From positions 175,999 through 239,998 of the forward strand of contig NZ_BONF01000012.1 of NCBI RefSeq assembly GCF_016862575.1: DNA of 64,000 nt. The letters are read 5' to 3'. A model generated the notes under the pieces. The model searched no databases. It was not told the origin of the DNA and worked only from the letters and a program-made list of their open reading frames with translations. Made by a program: the position numbers and the translations under genes. Origin of the DNA: Catellatospora bangladeshensis. GTDB taxonomy: Bacteria > Actinomycetota > Actinomycetes > Mycobacteriales > Micromonosporaceae. Shown here piece after piece: positions 10,226 to 18,328 of the stretch (position 1 is the first letter of the stretch; the number at the start of each line of letters is the position of its first letter).

Positions 10226-12697
10226 TCAGCCGCCGATGGTCTCGCGGCCCGTGATGAACACCGCGGGCAACAGCCAGTCGAGGAAGCCCCGGTTGCCGTT
10301 ACCGCCGTTGCCCCCGTTGCCGGGTCCGCCGCCGGTGCCGGGGCCCGGCGGGTTGCCGGGCGTTCCCGCGCCGTTGCTGACCTGGATCACGACCACGCCG
10401 CCCTTGATGGTCTTGCCCGAGGGCGTGGTGCCCGCGACGGTGCCCTTCGGGCACTTGGAGGCGACCTCTTCGGGTGCGACGCTGACCTCGAAGCCCCGGT
10501 TCTTGAGGATGCTCTTGGCCTCCGCCACGGGCTTGCACTCCACGTTCGGGATCGACACCTGCTCGCCCGCCGCGATCTTCTTCGACGGCTTGGCGAACTG
10601 CATCGTCGGCTTGCCCTTCATCGCGTCGCGCAGCGCGTACTGGACGGCCGGGTTGACGATGTCGTGGGACATGCCGCCGTTGTGCGCGTAGTCGGGGTCG
10701 GTGAGGAAGCCCGAGATGGTCAGCTGGCGGGTGGACAGGGTCAGCGTCGCCGACTTCGAGTCGTCGGTGGTGCCGGTCTTGCCCATGATCGGCTTGCCGA
10801 CGATGCCGCGGGAGGCCTGGTTGGTGGTCCCGTTGCAGTTGTTGTACGCCGAGCGGTCGCCACCGGGGCAGCGGGCGGCGTCGGTGGCCGCCCGCGCGAC
10901 GTCCGTCTTGATCACCTGGTTGCACCGGGTGTCGCCGACGGCCAGCTTGTTGCCCTTGCTGTCGTGGATCGACACGACCGGCGTCGGCTCGCAGTACTTG
11001 CCGTCGGCGACCAGCGTCGCGTACGCGTTGGCCAGCTCCAGCGGCGTGGTCGCCGAGACGCCGAGGACGAACGCGCCCCACTGCTCGGCGTGGTTGGAGT
11101 AGTAGAAGTCGTCCTGGTTCGTGCCGGGCTCGTCGTGGAACGTGATGCCCATCTTCTTGGCCGCGTTCACCGTGTTCTGCACGCCGGCCATGATCGCCAG
11201 CGGCACGAAGTAGGTGTTGATCGACTTGCCGAACGCCTCCCACATGTTCAGCGGGCCGTAGCCCTTGCCGCTGGCGTTCTTGGCACAGTAGTAGCCGCCG
11301 CAGTTCGCGTCCTTGCCGCTGATCGGGAAGTTCGTGACGAACTTGTCCTTGGCGTCGATCGTGGTGGCCAGCGGGTAGCCCTTCTCCAGGGCGGCGACGA
11401 TCGAGAAGATCTTGAAGGCCGAGCCCGCCTGGTAGCCGGTGAACCCGTCACCGCCGGTGAGCAGCGGGTTCGTGGTGTTCGGCCGGCTGCCCTTGATGCC
11501 CTTGCGCTTCTTGGCCGGGTCGGAGGAGAGCAGGTTCTTCGAGTCGTCGATGGAGAAGACCCGGTTGACGGCCAGACCTCGCACGTAGCCGGTGCCCGGC
11601 TCGACGGCGGCCAGCATGAGCGCCTCGGCGTCGGTGGTCTTGCGGCGCTTGTCCACGTTCTTCTTCATCGCGAGCTGGACGGCCGGGTCGAGCGTGGTGA
11701 CGATGCGGAAGCCGCCCGACTTCAGGGCACGCTCACGGTCGTACGCGGTCGCGCCGAACACCTCCTGCTTGTTCCACCAGCGCTGGAAGTAGTCGCAGAA
11801 GAAGCCCCAGCTGGGGTTGCCGGTCTGCACGCAGCCGTTCGGGGTGACCTTGCCGACGACCTTGAGCTCTTCCTTCTTGCTCTGGTCGGCCTCGGCCTGG
11901 GTCAGCGCGCCGGTGCCCACCATCTCCTGCAGCACGTAGTCGCGCCGGTTGATGGCGATGTCCTTGCCCGTGCCGGTGGAGGCGTTGTAGTCGCCGGGGA
12001 ACTTCACCAGCGCGGCGAGGAACGCGGCCTCGGCGGCGGTCAGCGCCTTCGGCTCCTTGTCGAAGTACACCTTGGACGCGGCGTAGATGCCGTATGCCCG
12101 GTTACCGAAGTATGCGGTGTTGATGTACCCGGCGAGGATCTCGTCCTTGGTCATCCGCTGCTCGATGGCCATCGCGTAGCGCATCTCGCGGACCTTGCGC
12201 TTGGTGGTGTCCTCGGTGGCGTCCACGACCTCCTGCGCCGTGTCCGCCGAGTACGAGATCGACAGACGCACGAACTGCATGGTCAGCGTCGAGGCGCCCT
12301 GCTGGACGGTGCCCGCCTGCTTGTTCGCGACGAAGGCGCGGGCGATGCCCAGCGCGTCGACGCCGTTGTGCTCGTAGAACTTCTGGTCCTCGGCGGCCAG
12401 CACGGCCTTGCGCACGACCTCCGGGATCTCCTCGAACGGCAGCTCGCGCCGGTTCTCGTCGTACATGGTGGCCAGCGGCGTCTTGCCGTCGGCCGCGTAC
12501 AGGTAGCTGATCTGGGGGGAGCGCTTGACGGTCAGCTCGTCGGGGAGCTTGCCGAACGCGTCGCCCGCGGCCTTCGCGGCCAGTCCGGACATCGCCACCG
12601 CGGGGAAGGCGGCCGCGGCGACCACCACTCCGGCGAGCAAGCCGCAAATCAGGAGCGATGCGGCGTTGGCCAGGAGGTTGTGGTCGCGCTTGCGCAT
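10226..12697 (-). CDS. ponA2: class A penicillin-binding protein with PASTA domain
   Basis: A bifunctional peptidoglycan synthase of 823 residues, membrane-bound with its bulk outside. In order: a membrane anchor (about 10-35), a GT51 glycosyltransferase with catalytic AAEDQKFYEH (Glu near 103), a transpeptidase with SAFK (Ser near 424), a SIN motif and KTG (near 638), then one PASTA domain (about 703-773) and a Gly/Pro/Asn-rich tail. Neighbours match mycobacterial ponA2 (Rv3682), beside whiB4 and the metallophosphoesterase. The ATG at 12697 is favoured over the GTG at 12706, since GAGG at 12709-12712 is only two bases from the latter; neither spacing is ideal. Confidence 0.93.
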   Translation of the reverse strand: MRKRDHNLLANAASLLICGLLAGVVVAAAAFPAVAMSGLAAKAAGDAFGKLPDELTVKRSPQISYLYAADGKTPLATMYDENRRELPFEEIPEVVRKAVLAAEDQKFYEHNGVDALGIARAFVANKQAGTVQQGASTLTMQFVRLSISYSADTAQEVVDATEDTTKRKVREMRYAMAIEQRMTKDEILAGYINTAYFGNRAYGIYAASKVYFDKEPKALTAAEAAFLAALVKFPGDYNASTGTGKDIAINRRDYVLQEMVGTGALTQAEADQSKKEELKVVGKVTPNGCVQTGNPSWGFFCDYFQRWWNKQEVFGATAYDRERALKSGGFRIVTTLDPAVQLAMKKNVDKRRKTTDAEALMLAAVEPGTGYVRGLAVNRVFSIDDSKNLLSSDPAKKRKGIKGSRPNTTNPLLTGGDGFTGYQAGSAFKIFSIVAALEKGYPLATTIDAKDKFVTNFPISGKDANCGGYYCAKNASGKGYGPLNMWEAFGKSINTYFVPLAIMAGVQNTVNAAKKMGITFHDEPGTNQDDFYYSNHAEQWGAFVLGVSATTPLELANAYATLVADGKYCEPTPVVSIHDSKGNKLAVGDTRCNQVIKTDVARAATDAARCPGGDRSAYNNCNGTTNQASRGIVGKPIMGKTGTTDDSKSATLTLSTRQLTISGFLTDPDYAHNGGMSHDIVNPAVQYALRDAMKGKPTMQFAKPSKKIAAGEQVSIPNVECKPVAEAKSILKNRGFEVSVAPEEVASKCPKGTVAGTTPSGKTIKGGVVVIQVSNGAGTPGNPPGPGTGGGPGNGGNGGNGNRGFLDWLLPAVFITGRETIGG

Positions 12698-13226
12698 CAG
12701 ATTCACCGCCTCAGGTTACGTGAGCAGGTTTCGTCCTCGCGGACCCCACCGTGCCGGGTGTGAGCCGCCTGGTTCGGGGCTGCGGGGGAAGACCTCTCCC
12801 ATGCCCGCAACCGTCCCCGGCGAACGTTCGTTGTCCAAGACGCACGACCCCTGGCGTGTGGTTGCGTTGCCCGGCTGTGAGTTGTCCCCCCGGACGCCAC
12901 GGCCGTCCCGTTACTCGCATTGCGACGCTCCGTCGAGGGTCGCGGACCCCCGTCCGCGGCCCTCCCGCGTGATCGCTTCCTCCGGCGCGTACTCGCAGCT
13001 CAGGTATGGCTCAGCGCAGTTAACGACCTTTTTCCGCCATTTTGGCTCACAACGTTGCGTAACCGTCTGACTACGGAGCATGATGGGCGGGCGAGTAACG
13101 CACACCGTTCGCGTCGGTTCGGGGGAACCATCGGGGGGATGTGCTCGGTTTTCGCTGGGTTTGCGACCCGGCGGGACGGGGCAGGTCGCGAGCGGTGAGG
13201 GGGAACGTCAGGGGGGACGTGGACAC
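12698..13226. other. 529-bp divergent spacer between ponA2 and wblA
   Basis: No supported gene. The part next to wblA (13008-13080) is clearly more AT-rich than its surroundings and probably holds the wblA promoter, with a 5' leader of about 150 bases or more. No palindrome strong enough to name was found. Confidence 0.5.
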
Positions 13227-13523
13227 ATGGGCATGGTCAACGATTGGCCCAGTCTCGCGGCGTGCCGGAACGGGGATCCGGACGCGCTGTTCGTTCAGGG
13301 CGCGGAGCAGAACATCGCCAAGAGGGTCTGCCGCGGCTGCCCGGTGCGGTACGAGTGCCTGGCGGACGCACTCGACAACCGCATCGAGTTCGGGGTCTGG
13401 GGCGGTATGACCGAGCGGGAGCGCCGCGCACTGCTGCGCCGGCACCCGCACGTGGCGAGTTGGAAGCGCGCCTTCGAGGTAGCCATGCAGGAGCAGGACC
13501 GCCGGGAGCTGGTCCGGGCCTGA
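13227..13523 (+). CDS. wblA: WhiB-family iron-sulfur regulator (WblA/WhiB4 type)
   Basis: A 98-residue WhiB-like transcription factor. The four cluster-binding cysteines are C13, C35, C38 and C44 (VCRGCPVRYEC), followed by the GVWGG turn (56-60) and a basic tail (RERRALLRRH). The [4Fe-4S] cluster would sense redox state or NO. Its place between ponA2 and the Get3-like pair equals M. tuberculosis whiB4 and Streptomyces wblA, a regulator of development and oxidative-stress response, so orthology is likely. The ATG at 13227 has a G-rich ribosome site (GGGGGG near 13211) slightly far upstream; ATG 13233 is an alternative. Confidence 0.92.
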   Translation: MGMVNDWPSLAACRNGDPDALFVQGAEQNIAKRVCRGCPVRYECLADALDNRIEFGVWGGMTERERRALLRRHPHVASWKRAFEVAMQEQDRRELVRA

Positions 13524-13531
13524 CGTCCGAT

Positions 13532-13590
13532 TGACGAGCCGATGCGCCGTTCGCGCCGTTCCCACGGCACGGGCGGCGCATCGCTCGTCA
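13532..13590. terminator. terminator between convergent wblA and Get3-like gene
   Basis: Arms 13532-13549 and 13574-13590 pair over 17 bp with a one-base bulge, in the 115-bp convergent spacer. Confidence 0.7.
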
Positions 13591-13638
13591 TGATCGAAAC
13601 TGCCCTCACGCTGGTCTAACGACGCGGGGGCGACTTGA

Positions 13639-14763
13639 TCACGCGGTAGGCGCGGCCAGTGCGCCGCCGATCTCGCGAAGGCCGGCGAGGTCGTGCACGT
13701 CGGTCGGCTGGGCGGGCACGTACGCCACCGGGACGTGCGGGAACTCGTCGGTGAAGCCGGTCGACACCTCCGACTCCCGGGCCACCTGCCGCATCAGCAG
13801 CGCGTGCACCTCCAGCGCCTGGGCGGTCAGGGTGTGCTCGGCGTGCTCGGCGGTCAGCTTCTCGGCGGCCTCCGCGCTGTCGGCGGCCGACAGCTCCGGC
13901 AGCTCCGAGCGGTGCACCCGGTTCAGCACCAGCCCGGCCAGCGGCATGCGCTCGGCGCCGAGCCGCTCGGCGAAGTACGCCGCCTCGCGTACCGCATCCG
14001 GCTCCGGGGCCGCCACCACGAGGAACGCCGTCTGCGGGTCCTGCAGCACCCGGTAGGTCCGGTCGGCGCGCTCGCGGAAGCCGCCGAACGTCGAGTCGAG
14101 CGCCGACACGAAGCCGGACAGGTCGCTGAGCAGCTGCGCGCCGAGGATGCGCTGCACCGCCTTGGAAAACACCCCGAACGAAGCGGTGACCAGGTTGAAC
14201 ATGCTCTTGCCGCCGGCCCGCGCGGGCACCATCAGCAGCCGCAGCATCTTGCCGTCCAGGAAGCGGCCCAGCCGGGCGGGCGCGTCCAGGAAGTCCAGCG
14301 CGGAGCGCGACGGCGGGGTGTCCACCACGATCAGGTCCCACCGGTCGGTGGACCGCAGCTGGCTCAGCTTCTCCATCGCCATGTACTCCTGCGTGCCCGA
14401 GAACGTCGAGCTCATGGCCTGGTAGAAGGGGTTGGCGAAGATCTCCTTGGCCCGCTCCGGCGCGGTGTGGGTCAGCACCACCTCGTCGAAGGTGCGCTTC
14501 ATGTCCAGCATCATGGCGTGCAGCTCGCCGTCCCCGGCGAGCCCTTCCACCGGGCGGGGGGTGTTGTCCAGCTCGGTGAGCCCGAGCGACTGTGCCAGCC
14601 GCCGGGCCGGGTCGATGGTCAGCACCACCGTGCGCCGCCCGTGTTTCTCGGCGGCGCGCAGGGCCAGCGCGGCGGCCGTGGTGGTCTTGCCGACCCCGCC
14701 CGAGCCGCAGCACACCACGATCCGTACGCCGGGGTCTGCCAACAGGGCGTCCACGTCGAGCAT
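13639..14763 (-). CDS. Get3/ArsA-family ATPase, second subunit
   Basis: A 374-residue deviant-Walker ATPase with the P-loop CCGSGGVGKTTTAAA at residues 18-32, the switch region DTPPSRSALDF and the ASxPxx-like nucleotide contacts of the ArsA/Get3 family. It pairs with the upstream gene (9-bp gap), as Rv3679/Rv3680 do in M. tuberculosis. That pair is related to eukaryotic Get3 and forms a complex needed for resistance to some stresses. No arsenic genes are nearby, so arsenite export is unlikely. Cytoplasmic; client proteins are unknown. Confidence 0.88.
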   Translation of the reverse strand: MLDVDALLADPGVRIVVCCGSGGVGKTTTAAALALRAAEKHGRRTVVLTIDPARRLAQSLGLTELDNTPRPVEGLAGDGELHAMMLDMKRTFDEVVLTHTAPERAKEIFANPFYQAMSSTFSGTQEYMAMEKLSQLRSTDRWDLIVVDTPPSRSALDFLDAPARLGRFLDGKMLRLLMVPARAGGKSMFNLVTASFGVFSKAVQRILGAQLLSDLSGFVSALDSTFGGFRERADRTYRVLQDPQTAFLVVAAPEPDAVREAAYFAERLGAERMPLAGLVLNRVHRSELPELSAADSAEAAEKLTAEHAEHTLTAQALEVHALLMRQVARESEVSTGFTDEFPHVPVAYVPAQPTDVHDLAGLREIGGALAAPTA

Positions 14764-14772
14764 GTGCCCAGC

Positions 14773-15762
14773 CTAAGGGGCGGCGCTCAACAGCTTGGCC
14801 AGGTGCTGGACACCGGCCATGTCGATGCCGTCGGGCAGCAGCGGCAGCTCCATCACCGGCCGCCGCAGCGCCGCCAGCTCGCCGCGCAGTTCCTGCTCCA
14901 GCGCATGGCGCGCCTGGTGGTCCCTGGCCTCGGCGAGCAGGGCGGTGACCGTACGCCGGTCGTCGGGCAGGCCCACTGCGGCCAGCCCGCGCTTCAGCTC
15001 GGCCTGGGTGAGCCGGTCGCCGGCCAGCAGCGGCGGGCGGGCGCAGTTCACGATGACCTTGCCGACCGGGATGTTCAGCGTGGCCAGCTCGCGCAGCGCG
15101 TCCGCGGTCTCCTGCACCGGCATCTCCTCCAGCAGGGTGACCAGGTGCACCGACGTCATCGGGGAGCGCAGCAGCGCGGCCACGCCCTCGCTCTGCGACT
15201 TGATCGGTCCGAGCTTGGCCAGCTTCGCGGCCTCGGCGGTCACGTTCAGGAAGCGGCCGATCCGGCCCGTCGGCGGGGCGTCGAGCACCACCGCGCGGTA
15301 CACCCGGCGCCCGCTGTCGTCGGTGCGGGTGGTGGCCTCCTTGACCTTGCCGGTCAGCAGGATGTCGCGCAGGCCCGGGGCCACCGTGGTGGCGAAGTCG
15401 ATCGCGCCCAGCTTGCGCAGCGCCCGCCCGGCCGCGCCCATCCGGTAGAAGAGGTCGAGGTACTCCAGCAGCGCCTCCTCGGGGTCCACCGCGAGCAGGC
15501 GCACGTCCACCCCGGCGTCGGGCAGGCGGCGCTCGGCGTAGGGCAGCGGCTCCAGCTCGAACAGCTGCGCCAGCCCCTGCCGGCCCTCCACCTCGACCAG
15601 GAGGGTCCGCTGCCCCTGCGCGGCCAGGGCGAAGGCCAGCGCGGCGGCGACGGTGGTCTTGCCGACCCCGCCCTTGCCCGTGACCACATGCAGACGGGCC
15701 GGCCAGGCGGTGTCACGTGCACCGCGATCCTGGACCGGCCCGTCGTACGCGTCGTTCAGCAC
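14773..15762 (-). CDS. Get3/ArsA-family ATPase, first subunit
   Basis: A 329-residue paralogue with the P-loop TGKGGVGKTTVAAA near residue 28 and the switch motif VLDAPPTGRIGRF. It is first in the two-gene operon and equals Rv3679 of M. tuberculosis. The start is a GTG at 15762, supported by homologue length, but GAGGG lies immediately before it, so the true start could be slightly downstream. The two ATPases probably work as a heteromer. Confidence 0.86.
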   Translation of the reverse strand: MLNDAYDGPVQDRGARDTAWPARLHVVTGKGGVGKTTVAAALAFALAAQGQRTLLVEVEGRQGLAQLFELEPLPYAERRLPDAGVDVRLLAVDPEEALLEYLDLFYRMGAAGRALRKLGAIDFATTVAPGLRDILLTGKVKEATTRTDDSGRRVYRAVVLDAPPTGRIGRFLNVTAEAAKLAKLGPIKSQSEGVAALLRSPMTSVHLVTLLEEMPVQETADALRELATLNIPVGKVIVNCARPPLLAGDRLTQAELKRGLAAVGLPDDRRTVTALLAEARDHQARHALEQELRGELAALRRPVMELPLLPDGIDMAGVQHLAKLLSAAP

Positions 15763-15782
15763 CCCTCGATGGTGCCAGGTGG

Positions 15783-16688
15783 CTACTTCACCTCGCAGAC
15801 GAACCAGCCTTCGTGCTTGACGAGGATCAATGTGAGCTGCTGCTCCGACATCTTCTCGTCACTGGTGACGAGCTTGATGGTCACCTCGGCGGTCGCCTCG
15901 GTGGCGGACTCGCCGGAGATCTTCGGGGTCTCCCAGGTGAAGTCGGCGCCCTTGAGCGCCGAGGTCTCGGCCTTGATCTCGGCGATCTTGGCGTCGATCT
16001 CCTTGCGGTCGCGGGCGTCGCCGCACACCAGCTTCTCCGCCGCGGCGGCGTCGCCATCCTTGTAGACCGCGGTGAGGAAGCTGGTCGTGGCGTCCTTCGC
16101 CGACGCCGCGCCGACCCCCTCGGTGTTCCGGGTCAGCAGCACGTACGCGGTGATGCCGCCGCCGCACAGCAGCAGCAGGACGCCGAGCACGATGCCGATG
16201 ATCAGCGGCGCCTTGCTCTTCTTCACCGGGGCCGGCGGGAAGCCGGGCGCGCCCGGGTACGGCGCCGCGGGGTAGCCGGGCTGTCCCGGCACGTACGGCG
16301 GCTGACCGGCGGCCGGATAGGCCGGCTGTCCCGAGGTCGGGTAGACGGGCTGTCCGGAGGTCGGGTACGCGGGCTGGCCCGAGGTCGGGTAAGCGGCGGT
16401 GGGCGTGGTGAAGGCGGGAGTGCCCGAGACGGGGGTCGGCGCGCCCGACACCGGCGCGACCGGGACCGGGGCCTGCTCGGCCGGCGGCTGCGGCGCGGGC
16501 ACCTGCGGCGCGACCGGAGCCGCGGGCGGCGGGGTAACCGGCGTGGTCGGCGGCAGCGGCACGGCCGGCTGCGGAGCCGTCGGCGGCGTCACCGCGGCGG
16601 ACGCGAACGGGTCGGCAGGCGGCGGATAGGCGGCCTGGCCCGGCGTCTGCGGAGCCGTCGGCTGCTGGTCGTCGGTCGGCTGGGTCAT
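15783..16688 (-). CDS. Pro-rich membrane protein with extracytoplasmic DUF4878/NTF2-like domain
   Basis: A 301-residue protein. Residues 1-150 are Pro/Gln/Ala-rich and carry four 8-residue YPTSGQPx-type repeats. A single transmembrane helix (IIGIVLGVLLLLCGGG, about 160-182) is followed by an outer domain of about 110 residues that resembles the DUF4878/NTF2-like fold of actinobacterial membrane proteins. The start ATG at 16688 has GGGGAG six bases upstream. It lies just upstream of the Get3-like pair on the same strand (20-bp gap), so it may be the first gene of their operon. Function is unknown. Confidence 0.8.
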   Translation of the reverse strand: MTQPTDDQQPTAPQTPGQAAYPPPADPFASAAVTPPTAPQPAVPLPPTTPVTPPPAAPVAPQVPAPQPPAEQAPVPVAPVSGAPTPVSGTPAFTTPTAAYPTSGQPAYPTSGQPVYPTSGQPAYPAAGQPPYVPGQPGYPAAPYPGAPGFPPAPVKKSKAPLIIGIVLGVLLLLCGGGITAYVLLTRNTEGVGAASAKDATTSFLTAVYKDGDAAAAEKLVCGDARDRKEIDAKIAEIKAETSALKGADFTWETPKISGESATEATAEVTIKLVTSDEKMSEQQLTLILVKHEGWFVCEVK

Positions 16689-16811
16689 CTGATCTCCCCT
16701 GGTCCCTCTCACGGAGCCGCGACACACCTGCTGCCCCCGCGGCGGCTCAGCTTAACCGCACCTGGCACGACCTCGCAGTAGGGATCGACCTGCGAGATCT
16801 TGGGGGCAGGT

Positions 16812-16817
16812 TAGGTT
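16812..16817 (+). promoter_or_regulatory. -10 box of a leaderless promoter (DUF4177 gene)
   Basis: TAGGTT followed after 6 nt by ATG 16824. The expected start site coincides with the start codon. Confidence 0.5.
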
Positions 16818-16823
16818 ATGCCC

Positions 16824-16985
16824 ATGACGAAGTGGGAGTACGCCACCGTGCCGCTGCTGGTCCACGCGACCAAGCAGATCCTCGACACCTGGGGCGCCGA
16901 CGGCTGGGAGCTGGTGCAGGTCGTGCCCGGCCCCAACAACCCCGAGCAGCTGGTGGCCTACCTGAAGCGGCCGAAGGCCGACTGA
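16824..16985 (+). CDS. DUF4177 small conserved protein
   Basis: A 53-residue protein beginning MTKWEYATVPLL and containing WGADGWELV, the hallmark of DUF4177. It precedes RidA as Rv3678A does in M. tuberculosis. ATG 16824 is chosen over ATG 16818 because a TAGGTT -10 box would place the transcript start exactly there and mycobacterial homologues begin at this Met. Cytoplasmic; function unknown. Confidence 0.85.
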   Translation: MTKWEYATVPLLVHATKQILDTWGADGWELVQVVPGPNNPEQLVAYLKRPKAD

Positions 16986-17022
16986 GCGCGATCCGCGGGG
17001 GACCGCGGCGAAGGAGACAAAG

Positions 17023-17484
17023 ATGTCTGACCCGTACGAGAAGCTCGCCGAGCTGGGCCTGAAGGTGCCCGAGGTGGTGCCGCCGGTGGCGGCGTACGTG
17101 CCCGCGGTGCGCTCCGGCAACCACGTGTACGTATCCGGCCAGCTGCCCATGGCCGACGGCAAGCTGCTGGCCACCGGCAAGGTCGGTGCCGAGATCACCG
17201 CCGAGCAGGCGAAAGAGCTGGCCGCCCGATGCGCCCTCAACGGCTTGGCCGCACTTGAATGGCTGGTCGGCCTGGACAAGGTCGTCCGGATCGTCAAGGT
17301 CGTCGGCTTCGTGGCCTCCGCGCCCGGCTTCAGCGGCCAGCCCGGCGTCATCAACGGCGCCTCGGAGCTGTTCGGCGCGGTGTTCGGGGAGAGCGGCAAA
17401 CACGCCCGCAGCGCCGTCGGAGTGGGCGAGCTCCCGCTGAACGCCCCTGTCGAGGTCGAGCTGATCGCCGAGGTCCGCGACTGA
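17023..17484 (+). CDS. RidA-family enamine/imine deaminase
   Basis: A 153-residue Rid/YjgF protein that likely hydrolyses reactive enamine/imine intermediates released by PLP enzymes. The conserved arginine in HARSAVGV, the GQLPMADGKL loop and the C-terminal APVEVELIAEV strand are present. A good ribosome site (AAGGAG, 17011-17016) precedes the ATG. It equals Rv3678c in its neighbourhood, between the DUF4177 protein and the MBL-fold hydrolase. Confidence 0.92.
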   Translation: MSDPYEKLAELGLKVPEVVPPVAAYVPAVRSGNHVYVSGQLPMADGKLLATGKVGAEITAEQAKELAARCALNGLAALEWLVGLDKVVRIVKVVGFVASAPGFSGQPGVINGASELFGAVFGESGKHARSAVGVGELPLNAPVEVELIAEVRD

Positions 17485-17606
17485 CCCGCGCGCTCGCGAA
17501 CGCATCGGCCCGTCCGGGTGAACCGGGCGGGCCGACGTCTGTCCGGCACCGGCCGCCGCCCTCCGACGGGTCTGCGGCGGCAGGTGGTGGGCGGCCGGTG
17601 GATCAG

Positions 17607-17612
17607 TAGAGT
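17607..17612 (+). promoter_or_regulatory. -10 box of a leaderless promoter (MBL-fold gene)
   Basis: TAGAGT, then 7 nt, then ATG 17620. No ribosome site exists, which fits leaderless translation. Confidence 0.55.
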
Positions 17613-17619
17613 TCTCGGC

Positions 17620-18321
17620 ATGACGGCGCGGCTGGACTCCGAGCTTCTTCCCGACTGGGTGACCTGGTTGCGGGCGCCCAATGCCGGGCCGATGACCCTC
17701 GACGGCACGAACACCTGGCTGCTGGACGACGGCACGGTCATCGACCCGGGGCCGGACGACCTCGCCCACCTGGAGGCGATCATCGAGGCGGGTCCGGTCC
17801 GCCGCATCCTGTTCACGCACGGCCACCCGGACCATGTGGACGGGATCATGACGCTGCTCGCGCTGACCGGCGCGAGCGTGGGCGAGGTGCCGGACTGGCT
17901 GACGGAGCTGCCCACGCCGGGACACACCACCGACTCCGTCTGCTTCGTCGCCGAGCGCGACGGGCAGCGCGTGGTCTTCACCGGGGACACGATCCTCGGC
18001 CGTGGCAGCAGCGTGGTGGCCTGGCCCGACGGCGACGTGGGGGCGTATCTGGCGAGCCTGGACGTGCTGGCCGGGTACGAGGTGCCGGGCCTGCCGGGGC
18101 ACGGGCCGGTGCTGCCGGACTGCGCGGCGGCGGCGCGCTGGCTGCGCGACCACCGGCTGGAGCGCCTCGACCAGGTGCGCGCGGCGCTGAAGCAGGGCGC
18201 GCGTACGCCCGAGGACGTGGTGAACGTCGTCTACGCCGACGTCGATCCGGGGATCAGGTTCGCGGCGGAGTGGACCGTGCGGGCACAACTCGCCTACCTC
18301 GAGACGTTGAGCGAGCTGTGA
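17620..18321 (+). CDS. metallo-beta-lactamase-fold hydrolase
   Basis: A 233-residue MBL-fold enzyme with the zinc-binding THGHPDHVDG, the later PTPGHTTDS histidine and the FTGDTILG aspartate, all in order. The shape and length fit glyoxalase II-like or LACTB2-like hydrolases and the neighbourhood equals Rv3677c. It starts at ATG 17620 under an apparent leaderless promoter. It is the first gene of a likely operon with the cyclase gene 7 bases downstream. The substrate is unknown. Confidence 0.88.
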   Translation: MTARLDSELLPDWVTWLRAPNAGPMTLDGTNTWLLDDGTVIDPGPDDLAHLEAIIEAGPVRRILFTHGHPDHVDGIMTLLALTGASVGEVPDWLTELPTPGHTTDSVCFVAERDGQRVVFTGDTILGRGSSVVAWPDGDVGAYLASLDVLAGYEVPGLPGHGPVLPDCAAAARWLRDHRLERLDQVRAALKQGARTPEDVVNVVYADVDPGIRFAAEWTVRAQLAYLETLSEL

Positions 18322-18328
18322 ACGCGTC

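Noticed and set aside
10214..12763. Plus-strand open frame of 849 codons
   Set aside because: Antisense of ponA2, which has all expected penicillin-binding protein motifs.
12826..12837. LexA/SOS box (GAACGTTC-type sequence) before wblA
   Set aside because: The half-sites are adjacent instead of four bases apart, so it does not fit the actinobacterial SOS box.
13639..15762. Arsenite efflux ATPase operon
   Set aside because: The proteins belong to the ArsA/Get3 superfamily, but there is no ArsB, ArsR, ArsD or ArsC and the gene neighbourhood is that of the mycobacterial Get3-like pair.
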